64,000 nt of DNA. It comes from Clostridia bacterium. Lineage in GTDB: Bacteria > Bacillota > Clostridia > Christensenellales > Aristaeellaceae. Both the position numbers and the translations under genes were made by a program. Shown here piece after piece: positions 1 through 8,262 of this stretch; within the stretch, counting starts at the first letter, position 1; each line of letters opens with the position of its first letter. Below the pieces are notes generated by a model. That model was not told the origin of the DNA. It ran no database searches and saw only the letters and a list, made by a program, of their open reading frames with translations. The stretch lies in NCBI GenBank assembly GCA_017519405.1, contig JAFWSH010000006.1, forward strand, positions 153,653 through 217,652, given 5' to 3'.

Positions 1-310
1 CGGAGACGTAGGTCTGGTTGCAGGCCTTGGACTCGGCGAAGGACTGCTCCAGCAGCTTTTTCATCCGGGGAGAGAAGGAGGAGACGGTCTCTGCGGGGGT
101 GCTGTCCGGGTCGGGACGCCCTTCCAACAGGATGTCCATGACCTTCTTCTCGTCCATATGGGAAGCGATCTCGGCCGGAAGCTCGTTCATGGTGTGGAGA
201 AGTCCCACCAGCAGGTGCTCCGTGCCAACGCACTTCTCGTGGAGCCTTTCCGCGGTTTCGCGGGCTGCGGTCAGGGCGGCGTGGGCGCGCTCGGTATAGC
301 GTCCAAACAT
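1..310 (-). CDS. clpC: ClpC AAA+ unfoldase, N-terminal part (runs off the window)
   Basis: About 103 N-terminal codons of ClpC, the Hsp100 unfoldase that feeds substrates to ClpP. The visible part is the Clp_N double repeat: it begins MFGRYTERAHAAL, has the typical TEHLLVGLL segment near residue 50, and a second repeat begins near residue 80 with FSPRMKKLLE. The ATP-binding modules lie outside the window. The start is the ATG at 310, 36 bp after the ctsR stop, so the two genes should share a transcript. No mcsA or mcsB lies between them, unlike the Bacillus ctsR-mcsA-mcsB-clpC order. ClpB or ClpE are conceivable, but the direct pairing with ctsR favours ClpC. Confidence 0.88.
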   Translation of the reverse strand, partial: MFGRYTERAHAALTAARETAERLHEKCVGTEHLLVGLLHTMNELPAEIASHMDEKKVMDILLEGRPDPDSTPAETVSSFSPRMKKLLEQSFAESKACNQTYVS

Positions 311-328
311 GGTATCGCCTCGCTTTCT

Positions 329-343
329 CCCCCGGAGCGGGGG
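329..343 (-). other. Short GC hairpin between ctsR and clpC
   Basis: CCCCC and GGGGG arms flank a 5-nt loop just upstream of the clpC ribosome site. No T tract follows in the direction of transcription, so it is not a clear terminator. It could tune clpC translation or mRNA processing; this is inference only. Confidence 0.3.
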
Positions 344-346
344 TTG

Positions 347-850
347 TTACAGGGGGTTGGATGGGGGAGGAACGGCGTCATTCTGCCGGTTCTTTCCGGC
401 GACGGCGGTGAGCATGGCCTTCATGGTCCGGGCCCGCAGGGCGTCCTTGACGTTCTCCGGCATGGGAACGCCCAGGGCCTGGTCGGATACGGCGGCCCGC
501 ATGATGTCCGCCTCGTCCCGGGTGATGATCCCCTCCTGGGTCAACTGGCCGATGAGCCGCAGGGCCTCCACCCCGGTCAGGGCGGTGCCGATGCGCTCCC
601 GGATCATCCATTGCAGCCGCTGGCCGCTGCTTCGCACGATCCGCACGATGCGGATGTATCCGCCGCCGCCCCGCCTGGACTCGATGATGTAGCCGTTGTC
701 CGGCGTGAAGCGGGTGGCCAGTACATAGTTGATCTGGCTGGGCGCACAGCTGAAGTACTCCGCCAGCTCGTTCCGCCGCAGCTCCACCTCGGGCTCCTCC
801 TGGGTCATCAGTTCCTTGATGAATTGTTCAATGGTGTCGCTCAGTCTCAT
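347..850 (-). CDS. ctsR: CtsR, class III heat-shock repressor
   Basis: 167-residue transcriptional repressor of clp genes. The N-terminal winged-helix region starts MRLSDTIEQFIKEL and contains the family glycine loop RRGGGGYIRI near residues 59-68. In Bacillus CtsR this loop forms the wing that contacts DNA and senses heat. The C-terminal half (ALTGVEALRLIGQL, then ITRDEADIMRAA) is the dimerisation domain, followed by a short low-complexity tail. It is first in a ctsR-clpC operon and a CtsR-type operator lies in its own promoter, so autoregulation is expected. The McsB arginine kinase that inactivates CtsR in Bacillus is not encoded next to it. Confidence 0.95.
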   Translation of the reverse strand: MRLSDTIEQFIKELMTQEEPEVELRRNELAEYFSCAPSQINYVLATRFTPDNGYIIESRRGGGGYIRIVRIVRSSGQRLQWMIRERIGTALTGVEALRLIGQLTQEGIITRDEADIMRAAVSDQALGVPMPENVKDALRARTMKAMLTAVAGKNRQNDAVPPPSNPL

Positions 851-872
851 AGGACTCCCTCGATTCCGGTCA

Positions 873-889
873 ATAGACTTTCTTTGACC
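873..889 (-). promoter_or_regulatory. CtsR operator
   Basis: On the minus strand this reads GGTCAAA-GAA-AGTCTAT. The first heptad is a perfect CtsR half-site, and the second matches 5 of 7 positions at the canonical 3-bp spacing. It lies between the ctsR -10 box and the start codon, as expected for autorepression. A further GGTCAAT / TTTGACC inverted arrangement overlaps it at 868-889. Confidence 0.75.
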
Positions 890-896
890 TAAGTCT

Positions 897-902
897 ATTA
901 TA
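897..902 (-). promoter_or_regulatory. ctsR promoter, extended -10 box
   Basis: TGGTATAAT on the minus strand is a consensus -10 with an extended TG motif. No good -35 box is found 17 bp upstream, which fits an extended -10 promoter. The operator lies just downstream. Confidence 0.6.
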
Positions 903-927
903 CCACGGCTGTCAAGGGATGGAGCGC

Positions 928-956
928 TTGACAGGGAGGGCGGCGTGCGCTATGAT
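928..956 (+). promoter_or_regulatory. Sigma-A type promoter for the gene at 1071
   Basis: TTGACA at 928-933, a 17-bp spacer, and TATGAT at 951-956. It faces away from ctsR. Confidence 0.7.
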
Positions 957-1070
957 GATCCGGGTATGCCGGATCGTCTGAATGCATCATAGCACAGGGG
1001 ACGGGGCGCTGCAAGCGTACCGGCGGTTCAAAGGCAGGGAAGGCGGAACAATCGGACAGGAGGGACGGGC

Positions 1071-1535
1071 TTGTACAGCGAGGAGGAATTGACCGGCCTG
1101 CGGCGGAAGATCGCCGGGCGGCGGTGGATGATCCTGGTGCCGGCGGCGCTGCTGGCGGCGGGGGCTGTGACGGCCGCGGTGCTGCGGCAGGAGCTGCTGA
1201 CGGAGATCCTCACGATCCTGACCGGCGTGCTGCTGATCTTCGCCTGGGACATGTTCCTGCGGCCGCTGCGCTGCTATGAGCGGCACATGAACCAGATGCT
1301 CCACGGGCGCCTCCACGAGGTGGAGGGCGACTGGGCCGGCATGGAGGACGAGGTCTCCCTGGTGGAGGGCGTCCGCTTTCACCCGGTGACCCTGGCCTGC
1401 ACGGACGAGGCGGGCAAGCCCTATGAGCGCCTGCTGTACTATGACGCGGAAAAGGAAAGACCCGCCATCCTGCGGGGACAGCGGGTCCGGGTGACCTACA
1501 GCGACCGGCAGATCGCGCAGATCCACATATTGTAA
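1071..1535 (+). CDS. Small two-helix membrane protein of unknown function
   Basis: 154 residues, starting at a TTG that follows a strong AGGAGG ribosome site. Two hydrophobic segments (about residues 19-38 and 42-60) form a hairpin in the membrane. A charged C-terminal domain of about 95 residues follows, probably cytoplasmic and beta-rich, ending in VTYSDRQIAQIHIL. I do not recognise the family. It is monocistronic, with its own promoter at 928-956 and a terminator directly after the stop codon. The two neighbouring operons are on the other strand. Confidence 0.75.
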   Translation: MYSEEELTGLRRKIAGRRWMILVPAALLAAGAVTAAVLRQELLTEILTILTGVLLIFAWDMFLRPLRCYERHMNQMLHGRLHEVEGDWAGMEDEVSLVEGVRFHPVTLACTDEAGKPYERLLYYDAEKERPAILRGQRVRVTYSDRQIAQIHIL

Positions 1536-1542
1536 ACTGTTC

Positions 1543-1566
1543 AGCCGCCTTCGGGCGGTTTTTTTT
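1543..1566 (+). terminator. Rho-independent terminator after the membrane protein gene
   Basis: AGCCGCC, a TTCG tetraloop, then GGCGGTT, followed by a run of eight T. It ends where the convergent aroC gene ends. Confidence 0.88.
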
Positions 1567-2657
1567 CATGCCTGGTGCAGGAAGGCCAGGCGCTCCATCC
1601 ACAGCTCCGTGAGGCCGGTGGCTGCCACGGCCTCCACCACCGGGCAGACCCGGGGCAGCAGGCAGGGATCATGGCGGCCCCGGACGGTGAGGGGGACGTT
1701 CTCCATCCGCGACAGGGAGACGGTCTCCTGGGGCCGGGCGATGGAGGGGGTGGGGCGCACGGCGCAGGTGAAGAGCAGGGGCATGCCGTTGGTGATGCCG
1801 CCGTTGACGCCGCCGGAATGGTTGGTGGCGGTGACCACCCGCCCCGCCTCCACCCGGAAGGCGTCGTTCATCTCGCTGCCCCGGCCGCCGGCAAAGTCGA
1901 AACCGTCCCCGAAGGAAACCGCCTTGATGCCGGGCACGGAGAAGAGCAGCCGGGCCAGGGTGGACTCCACGCTGTCGAAGAAGGGCGCCCCCAGGCCGGC
2001 GGGCAGGCCGTCCACCCGGCAGGTGACGGCGCCCCCCAGGGAGTCCCCCTCCGCCTTGGCCCGGAGAATGAGCGCCTCCATCTCGCCGGCCAGGCCGGGC
2101 CGCAGGGTCGGGAGGACCATGCCGGCGAGGAAGCCGAGGTCCCCTCCGGCCTCCCCGATGGGGTCGTCCCGGAGGCTGCCCAGGCGGCTGATGTGGCTCG
2201 CAATCCGGATCCCCTGCGCCCGGAGGAACTGGGCGGCCAGGGCGCCGGCCAGCACCAGCGGCGCGGTGAGCCGGCCGGAGAAGCTGCCGCCGCCCCTGCT
2301 GTCCTCGAAGCCGTAGAAGCGCACATGGCCGGTGTAGTCCGCATGGCCGGGGCGGGGACGGTCCAGCGGGTCCTCATAGTCCCCGCTGTGCTGGTCCCGG
2401 CTGCGGAAGATGGCGCACAGAGGCTGCCCGGTGAGGACACCGTCCCGGATGCCGGAGAGGAATTCCGGCTCGTCCTGCTCCCGGCGGGGGGTGGTGAGGG
2501 GGCTGCGGCCCGGGGCGCGGCGCGCCAGCGCCTGCCGCAGGGCCTCCTCATCCACCCGCATGCCGGCGGGCAGGCCCTCCACCGTGATGCCCACCGCCGG
2601 TCCGTGGCTCTGGCCGAAAATGCTCAGCCGGAGATACTGCCCGAAGCTGCTGCTCAT
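1566..2657 (-). CDS. aroC: Chorismate synthase
   Basis: 363 residues, full length for AroC. It converts 5-enolpyruvylshikimate-3-phosphate to chorismate using reduced FMN, the last step of the shikimate pathway. Family signatures are visible: FGQSHGPAVG near the N-terminus, RPGHADYTG, a glycine-rich SRGGGSFSGR segment, GSEMND, TNHSGGVNGGITNG and RPTPSI. The start ATG at 2657 overlaps the aroA stop by the ATGA arrangement, so the two are translationally coupled. Together they catalyse consecutive steps. Confidence 0.96.
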   Translation of the reverse strand: MSSSFGQYLRLSIFGQSHGPAVGITVEGLPAGMRVDEEALRQALARRAPGRSPLTTPRREQDEPEFLSGIRDGVLTGQPLCAIFRSRDQHSGDYEDPLDRPRPGHADYTGHVRFYGFEDSRGGGSFSGRLTAPLVLAGALAAQFLRAQGIRIASHISRLGSLRDDPIGEAGGDLGFLAGMVLPTLRPGLAGEMEALILRAKAEGDSLGGAVTCRVDGLPAGLGAPFFDSVESTLARLLFSVPGIKAVSFGDGFDFAGGRGSEMNDAFRVEAGRVVTATNHSGGVNGGITNGMPLLFTCAVRPTPSIARPQETVSLSRMENVPLTVRGRHDPCLLPRVCPVVEAVAATGLTELWMERLAFLHQA

Positions 2658-3928
2658 TCCGCTTTGCCTCCAAGACTCCGGTAGGCGTCCAGGTAGCTGG
2701 GCCAGGACTTGTCCAGGGCCTCGGCGTCCGGCACGGTGACGGGGCCGTCTGCGGCCAGGGCGGCGGCGGAGGCCAGCATCACCATCCGGTGGTCCTTCAG
2801 GTCCGGGAGAACAACGCCGCCCCGGAGGCGCTTCACGCCCCGGATCACCAGGGTATCCCCGTCCTCCACCCGGGCGTTCCCGCCCAGGGCATTCAGGATG
2901 GCGGCGGTGGTGCCCAGCCGGTCGCTCTCCTTCAGGCGGAGGCGGCTGCAGTGGGTCAGGCGGCTCTCCCCCTCCGCCAGCTGGCACACCAGGGCCAGCA
3001 TGGGGGCGATATCCGGGGTGTCCTGCATGTCCAGCACCGCGCCCCGCAGCGCGCCTGCATACACCCGCACGCTGCCGCCGCTGGTCTCCACCCCGGCGCC
3101 CAGGGCCCTGAGATGCTGCACCACGGCGCGGTCCCCCTGGAGGGAGTCCGGATCCAGACCGATGACGCGGACATCCCCGCCGATGGCGCCCATGCACAGG
3201 GCCACCGCGGCCTGGCTCCAGTCCCCGTGCAGGGGGCCGCTCATCGCCTGGTAGCACTGCCCGCCGGGGATGCGCCAGGCGGCCTCCCCTGTCTCCTCCA
3301 CCGTGATGCCGCTCTCCCGCAGGGCCTGCACCGTCATGCGGATATAGCTCACGGACTCCAGCGGGGGCTTGACGGTGATGGTGGAAGCCCCGGGCAGCAG
3401 GGGCAGGGCAAAGAGCAGGCCGGAGACAAACTGGCTGGAGACATCCCCGGGCAGCACATACTGGCCGTTCTCAATGCCGCCGGTGATGGTGAGTTCCGCC
3501 GTGCCGTCGGCGCCCTCTCCCATGCGCCAGAGCACGCCCCGGGGCACAAAGAGCTGGCGGTAGACCTCCATGGGCCGCTGGCCCAGCCTGCCGTGCATCC
3601 GGAAGACGCCGCCGTGGGTCAGGGCCAGGGCGATGGGGACAAAAAAACGCAGCGTGGAGCCGCTCTCCCCGCAGTCATAGACGGGAAGCAGCGCCGGCCG
3701 GTCCTTGCGGCCCGCCACCGTCACCGCGTCGCCATCGGTGCTGATCCGGGCCCCCAGGGCCCGCAGACACCGGATGGTGGCGTCCGTATCCTGGGAATAC
3801 ATATAGCCCGTGAGCCGGGTTTCACTCCCCGACAGACCGGCGCAGAGGAGTCGGCGATGGGCTTCGGACTTGGAGGGCGGGGCAGTCAGGGTGCCGGCGG
3901 CGCGCGCCGGGGAGAAGGTGATCTGCAT
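2654..3928 (-). CDS. aroA: 3-phosphoshikimate 1-carboxyvinyltransferase (EPSP synthase)
   Basis: 424 residues from the ATG at 3928; a TTG two codons upstream is less well placed relative to the AAGGAAAGGAAG ribosome site. It transfers enolpyruvyl from PEP to shikimate-3-phosphate. Visible motifs are PPSKSEAHRR at the N-terminus, DCGESGSTLRFF (in place of the NAGTAMRP form of E. coli-type enzymes), LRLKESDRLG, and a C-terminal DHRMVMLASA. It is the first gene of an aroA-aroC operon with a plausible promoter at 3964-3992. Confidence 0.95.
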   Translation of the reverse strand: MQITFSPARAAGTLTAPPSKSEAHRRLLCAGLSGSETRLTGYMYSQDTDATIRCLRALGARISTDGDAVTVAGRKDRPALLPVYDCGESGSTLRFFVPIALALTHGGVFRMHGRLGQRPMEVYRQLFVPRGVLWRMGEGADGTAELTITGGIENGQYVLPGDVSSQFVSGLLFALPLLPGASTITVKPPLESVSYIRMTVQALRESGITVEETGEAAWRIPGGQCYQAMSGPLHGDWSQAAVALCMGAIGGDVRVIGLDPDSLQGDRAVVQHLRALGAGVETSGGSVRVYAGALRGAVLDMQDTPDIAPMLALVCQLAEGESRLTHCSRLRLKESDRLGTTAAILNALGGNARVEDGDTLVIRGVKRLRGGVVLPDLKDHRMVMLASAAALAADGPVTVPDAEALDKSWPSYLDAYRSLGGKAE

Positions 3929-3963
3929 GGGCAAGGGCTTCCTTTCCTTTGGTTGATGATGAC

Positions 3964-3992
3964 ATCATAACACACGGGACGGGCGGTGTCTT
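3964..3992 (-). promoter_or_regulatory. Putative aroA promoter
   Basis: On the minus strand AAGACA, a 17-bp spacer, then TATGAT. The -35 box matches 4 of 6 positions. Confidence 0.45.
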
Positions 3993-4086
3993 GTTTTCAT
4001 TCTGTATTTTAGGTTTTTTTCACTGTTTTTCGGTCGGGGCGCGGCCCCGGGCAGGGGAATGTTGCAATGATGAAGCGGGGAAACGG

Positions 4087-4115
4087 TTGCGGGTTTCAGC
4101 CGGATGTGGTAAAAT
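4087..4115 (+). promoter_or_regulatory. Promoter of the CotH cluster
   Basis: TTGCGG at 4087-4092, a 17-bp spacer, and TAAAAT at 4110-4115, about 55 bp before the ATG of the lamin-tail/CotH gene. Confidence 0.55.
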
Positions 4116-4168
4116 GGGCAGGCCGGCCGGTGCCGGTTGGTTTTCAGAGTATGTCATGAGGTGATTCC

Positions 4169-7100
4169 ATGAGCCAGACCAGGCGCAGAAGGGGCTCTGC
4201 CCAGCAGCCTGATATCGCCCTGCGGACCCGCCGCCGCAACAAGGCCAGGATTGTTGTGTCCATTTTTGCTTTTGCCGCCGCCCTGGCGCTTTTGCTGCTG
4301 ATCACTCCCCGGGGACAGACCCGGGCGCAGCACACCATTGCCTCGGAGGACGGCACCCTGGAGAATGAGGAGGGCGTGGTGGCCACCCATGCCTACAGCG
4401 GCCTGCGGATCAGCGAGGTCATGCCCTCCAACCATACGGCGGTGCCGGACGAGAACGGCAAGTTTGCCGACTGGGTGGAGATCTGGAACGCGTCGACGGA
4501 GGTGAGGTCCCTGTCGGGGATCGGCCTGAGCGACCGGGGCGACTCCATCCGCTTCCTCTTCCCCGACATCAGCCTGCCCCCGGACGGCCGGGTGGTGGTC
4601 TACTGCGACAACACCAACCAGGTGGAGAGCGGCAAGCCCTTCCACGCGAAGTTCAAGCTCTCCAGTGTGGGGGAGAAGGTGTACCTCTACGACCCCAACG
4701 CCTACGTGATCGACTCCGTCTCCTACGGCATCCTGGGGTCCGATACCTCCTGGTCGCTGCTGCCGGATGGCCAGTGGGCGGAGGTGCCCTACTTCAGCCC
4801 CGGCTATGAGAACACCCAGACGGGCCATGCCGCCTACCGGACGGACACCATGGTCACCGACGGCGCACTGATCATCAACGAGGTCTGCGCCGACCCCAAG
4901 TCCGGCCTCACCGACCAGGATGGGGAGTTTGTGGACTGGGTGGAGCTGTATAACACCACCGACCGGGACATCTCCCTGGACCTCTACGCCCTCTCGGACA
5001 AGGAGAACAGGCCGCTGCGCTGGCGCTTCCCGGATGGGGCGGTGGTGCCCGCCCGGGGCTATTATCTGGTGTTCTGCTCCGGCAAGAACCGCCGGGATGA
5101 CCCCACCGACATCCCCCACACGGACTTCCGCCTCAGCGCGGAGCACGACACCCTGGTGCTCTCCGACAGCCGGGGCCGGATCGTGGACCGCACCATCATC
5201 GACAACCTGCCGGAGGACGCCTCCTGGGCCCGGGACCCCAACGGCATCTTCTCGGTGCACCCCATGACCACCCCCGGCCGGGACAACGCGGACGTCGGCG
5301 GTGCGGACACGGACCTGCGCCGCCGCAACATCTCCGGCGTCTACATCACCGAGGTCATGGCCTCCAACGACTCCGTGAAAACCCTGGACGACACCACCTT
5401 CGTGGACTGGATCGAGCTGTACAACGCCGGCACCGAGCAGATGAACCTCAGCGGATACGGCCTGTCCGACAACATCGGCAGGCCCCGCCGCTGGCAGTTC
5501 CCGGCGGGCACGGTGATCAACCCGGGCACGTATCTCATCGTCCACTGTGACGGGAACGAGGCGGCCTCCACCGCCCAGCAGCCCCACACCTCCTTCCGGA
5601 TTGTCCGGGCCGGCGGGGAAACCGTCTGCCTCAGCGATCCCCAGGGCAAGGTGCTGGATAAAATGATCCTGCCCACGGTGCCCACCAATATCTCCTATGG
5701 CCGCACGGCGGGCATTTCCGGCTTTTTTTATTATGACACCCCCACCCCGGGCGCGGCCAATGCTGGCGGGTTCAAGGGCTATGCCGAGCCGCCGGAATTC
5801 ACGGTGGCGCCGGGGCTCCACTACGGCACGGTGCAGACCGGCTTCACCATCCCCGAGGGCACCACGGTGTTCTACACCACCGACGGCTCCGTCCCCACCC
5901 GGGATTCTGCCCGGTACGGCGGGGAGATCCTGGAGCTGAACTTCACCGGGATCCTGCGGGCCAGGGCCTTCTCCGACGACGAGCTGATCTACCCCAGCAC
6001 CATCACCAGCGGTTCCTTCCTGGTGAACACCTACCACAACCTGCCGGTGTTCTCCCTGATCACGGATCCGCAAGGGCTGTGGAACGAGACCGACGGCATG
6101 CTGGTGACGGGCAGCAATGTGGTGAAGGAGCCCGGCAAGCTGCCCTTCAAAAACACCATCTACCGCCAGTTCGGCAAGACGCTGAACCGGGAGGTGCATG
6201 TGGAGTACTATCAGCTGGACGGCACCCAGGTGCTGAACCAGGACAGCTCCTTCCGGCTGATGGGCGACTATTCCCTGGACATGCCCCAGAAGAGCATGAA
6301 GTTCCGGGCCAAATCCCTCTACGGCGCCAAGACCTTTTCCGCCGCCCTGTTCGAGGACAGGCCCTACACCGAGTACAAGTCCATCGTGCTGCGCAACAGC
6401 GGCAACGACTGCATGTGGACGCGGCTGCAGGACGGTTTCCAGTCCCGGCTGCTGGACGCCTACCAGGCGTCGGCCACCTACAGCGAGGACACCATCCCGG
6501 TGATCCACCAGGCCTGGAAACCGGTGGTGGTGTACATCAACGGGGTCTACTGGGGGCACATGAACCTGCGGGAGCGGGTGGACCGCTTCTTTGTGGCCCA
6601 GCACGAGGGCCTGGCCCTGTCCGACGCCGACAAGATGGTCATTCTCCAGGGCTCCGGCACGGTGAAGGTGGGGGTCCGCAGCGACCGCAAGGAGTGGCAG
6701 GCCTTCCTGCAGAAGGTCAAAAAGTCCAACCCGGCCAAGAACCAGGAGGACCTGCAGTACATCCTGGACAACGTGGATGTGGACAACCTCTTTGAGTACA
6801 TGGCCTTTGAGATGTTTGTGGGCAACTCGGACATCGGCAACACCCGCTACTACCGCCTCAAGACGCCGGGGAGCAAGTGGCGCTGGATCCTCTACGACGT
6901 GGACTACGGCCTGTACGACTCCGGCTTCAACAGCCCCAAGAGCTACACCAAGACCCAGGGCATGGGCCAGATGAAGATCGACAACACCGTCTTCCGGGCG
7001 CTGCTGAGCGTGCCGGAGTACAAGGACAAGTTCCTGCGGAAGATGGCGGATGTCTACTACTTCCTCTCCACGGACAAGATGCTGGAGATCCTGGAGCCGC

Positions 7101-7363
7101 TGGTGGCGCAGATCGAGCCGGAGATGGGCATGCACTGGGCCCGGTGGGGGGAGCTGAACGACCCCTATGTCATCAGCGAGGTGCCCACCACCGCCGACGG
7201 CGCCTACCGCTACTGGGAGAAGCGGGTGGAGCGGCTGCGCAATGTGTGCCGGAAACGGCCCCGGCTGCTGTGGGGCTTCATCAAGGACGCCTTTGGGCTG
7301 AGCAACCTGCAGATGCTGGAGTATTTCGGCCCTCAGCCGGAGTTCCCGGAGGGCGTGGTCTGA
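4169..7363 (+). CDS. Membrane-anchored lamin-tail / CotH kinase protein
   Basis: 1064 residues, exported. An Arg-rich N-terminus and one transmembrane segment (about residues 27-45) anchor it. Three lamin-tail-like domains follow, starting near residues 74, 231 and 390, each with an ISEVM/INEVC/ITEVM opening and a DWVE/DWIEL strand. A chitobiase-like beta-sandwich comes next (about 546-610, FYTTDGSVPT). A CotH-family kinase domain occupies about 620-990, with SMKFRAKS, a GNDCMWTRL helix and the DxD motif of ILYDVDYGLY. CotH of Bacillus phosphorylates spore-coat proteins. Here the ectodomain architecture suggests a cell-surface role; the substrate is unknown. It heads the DUF4956/VTC cluster, an association seen in other bacteria. 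Confidence 0.85.
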   Translation: MSQTRRRRGSAQQPDIALRTRRRNKARIVVSIFAFAAALALLLLITPRGQTRAQHTIASEDGTLENEEGVVATHAYSGLRISEVMPSNHTAVPDENGKFADWVEIWNASTEVRSLSGIGLSDRGDSIRFLFPDISLPPDGRVVVYCDNTNQVESGKPFHAKFKLSSVGEKVYLYDPNAYVIDSVSYGILGSDTSWSLLPDGQWAEVPYFSPGYENTQTGHAAYRTDTMVTDGALIINEVCADPKSGLTDQDGEFVDWVELYNTTDRDISLDLYALSDKENRPLRWRFPDGAVVPARGYYLVFCSGKNRRDDPTDIPHTDFRLSAEHDTLVLSDSRGRIVDRTIIDNLPEDASWARDPNGIFSVHPMTTPGRDNADVGGADTDLRRRNISGVYITEVMASNDSVKTLDDTTFVDWIELYNAGTEQMNLSGYGLSDNIGRPRRWQFPAGTVINPGTYLIVHCDGNEAASTAQQPHTSFRIVRAGGETVCLSDPQGKVLDKMILPTVPTNISYGRTAGISGFFYYDTPTPGAANAGGFKGYAEPPEFTVAPGLHYGTVQTGFTIPEGTTVFYTTDGSVPTRDSARYGGEILELNFTGILRARAFSDDELIYPSTITSGSFLVNTYHNLPVFSLITDPQGLWNETDGMLVTGSNVVKEPGKLPFKNTIYRQFGKTLNREVHVEYYQLDGTQVLNQDSSFRLMGDYSLDMPQKSMKFRAKSLYGAKTFSAALFEDRPYTEYKSIVLRNSGNDCMWTRLQDGFQSRLLDAYQASATYSEDTIPVIHQAWKPVVVYINGVYWGHMNLRERVDRFFVAQHEGLALSDADKMVILQGSGTVKVGVRSDRKEWQAFLQKVKKSNPAKNQEDLQYILDNVDVDNLFEYMAFEMFVGNSDIGNTRYYRLKTPGSKWRWILYDVDYGLYDSGFNSPKSYTKTQGMGQMKIDNTVFRALLSVPEYKDKFLRKMADVYYFLSTDKMLEILEPLVAQIEPEMGMHWARWGELNDPYVISEVPTTADGAYRYWEKRVERLRNVCRKRPRLLWGFIKDAFGLSNLQMLEYFGPQPEFPEGVV

Positions 7364-7374
7364 GGCACGCTTTC

Positions 7375-7403
7375 TTTACAGATCGCCGGACTTATGTTAT
7401 CAT
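7375..7403 (+). promoter_or_regulatory. Possible internal promoter before the DUF4956 gene
   Basis: TTTACA, a 17-bp spacer, then TATCAT, in the 78-bp gap after the CotH gene. It could drive the DUF4956-VTC pair separately from the large surface protein. Confidence 0.4.
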
Positions 7404-7441
7404 GAACCGAATGAAACCAACGACCGGAGGAGGCTGAACCA

Positions 7442-8149
7442 ATGTTCTCTGTCGCATATGCGGACGGTGTCAAGACGGCGCTGCAGGCGGATTCTGCGCT
7501 GGCCAACTACTTTATCGAGTCTGCCGAGAAGCTGGATGTGCTGGCCATCGTGATTGCCCTGGGCATGGGCCTGCTGGTGGGCCTGCTGATTGCCTTCACC
7601 TACAAGCGCTGCTACCGCGGCGTGCTCTACAGCCCCAACTTCTCCCTGACCCTGATCATGCTGACCCTGATCACCACGCCTGTGGTCATGTGCATCAAGA
7701 GCGACATCGCCCTGTCCATGGGCATGGTGGGCGCCCTGTCTATCGTGCGTTTCCGTACGGCGGTGAAGGAGCCCCTGGACACCGCCTACATGTTCTGGGC
7801 GCTGACCATGGGCATCCTGCTGGGGGCGGGGCTGTACCCTGCCGCCATCGCCGTGGCCCTGGGCATTGCGCTGATCCTCTTCCTGCTCACCTTCCTCAAG
7901 TTCTCCAACCAGGCGGCCTATCTGCTGGTGGTGCACTATGACGAGGCGGCGGAGAGCGACATCCAGCAGCTGCTGCGCTCCACGGTGAAGTATCGCCGCC
8001 TGCGCTCCAAGACCGTGACCCGCAACGGCGCGGAGATGACGGTGGAGGTGCGGCTGACGGACCGCCAGAGCCTGGTGGCCAGCGTGCTGAACATCGAGGG
8101 CGTCTACGATGCCACCCTGGTGGCCTGCCAGACCGAGGCGGGGGTGTGA
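7442..8149 (+). CDS. DUF4956 family integral membrane protein
   Basis: 235 residues. Four hydrophobic segments lie in the first 150 residues. The best conserved part is the GALSIVRFRTAVKEP segment around residues 101-115, the DUF4956 hallmark. The last 90 residues form a soluble domain (ALILFLLTFLKF, then a charged alpha/beta region). Genes of this family commonly sit beside VTC-domain and CotH genes, as here, which suggests a shared role in membrane-linked polyphosphate or surface chemistry. The molecular function is not known. The start ATG follows an AGGAGG site. Confidence 0.85.
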   Translation: MFSVAYADGVKTALQADSALANYFIESAEKLDVLAIVIALGMGLLVGLLIAFTYKRCYRGVLYSPNFSLTLIMLTLITTPVVMCIKSDIALSMGMVGALSIVRFRTAVKEPLDTAYMFWALTMGILLGAGLYPAAIAVALGIALILFLLTFLKFSNQAAYLLVVHYDEAAESDIQQLLRSTVKYRRLRSKTVTRNGAEMTVEVRLTDRQSLVASVLNIEGVYDATLVACQTEAGV

Positions 8150-8170
8150 TCCTCGGGGGGGGGTGACCCC

Positions 8171-8247
8171 TCAACGATTCACATGGGCGTTGAAAAACTC
8201 CTGAGCAACCGCTGAATACTCAACGCTGTCCATGGGCGTTGAAAAAC
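8171..8247 (+). repeat. Two 28-bp hairpin repeats between the DUF4956 and VTC genes
   Basis: Two copies (8171-8198 and 8220-8247), both of the form TCAACG, 11 nt ending ATGGG, then CGTTGAAAAAC. In each copy TCAACG pairs with CGTTGA, giving a 6-bp stem and an A-rich tail. The 21-bp stretch between the copies is unique. The second copy ends just before the VTC ribosome site GGGAGG. The pair may act on mRNA structure or processing between the two genes. Confidence 0.7.
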
Positions 8248-8262
8248 ATGGGAGGTGAAAAA

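Noticed and set aside
4031-4048. GC-rich palindrome before the CotH gene as a terminator or riboswitch.
   Set aside because: It has no T tract in either reading direction and matches no riboswitch structure I can recognise.
4169-7363. CotH kinase as proof that the organism sporulates.
   Set aside because: CotH-fold kinases occur in non-spore contexts, and no spore-coat or sporulation gene is seen in this window.
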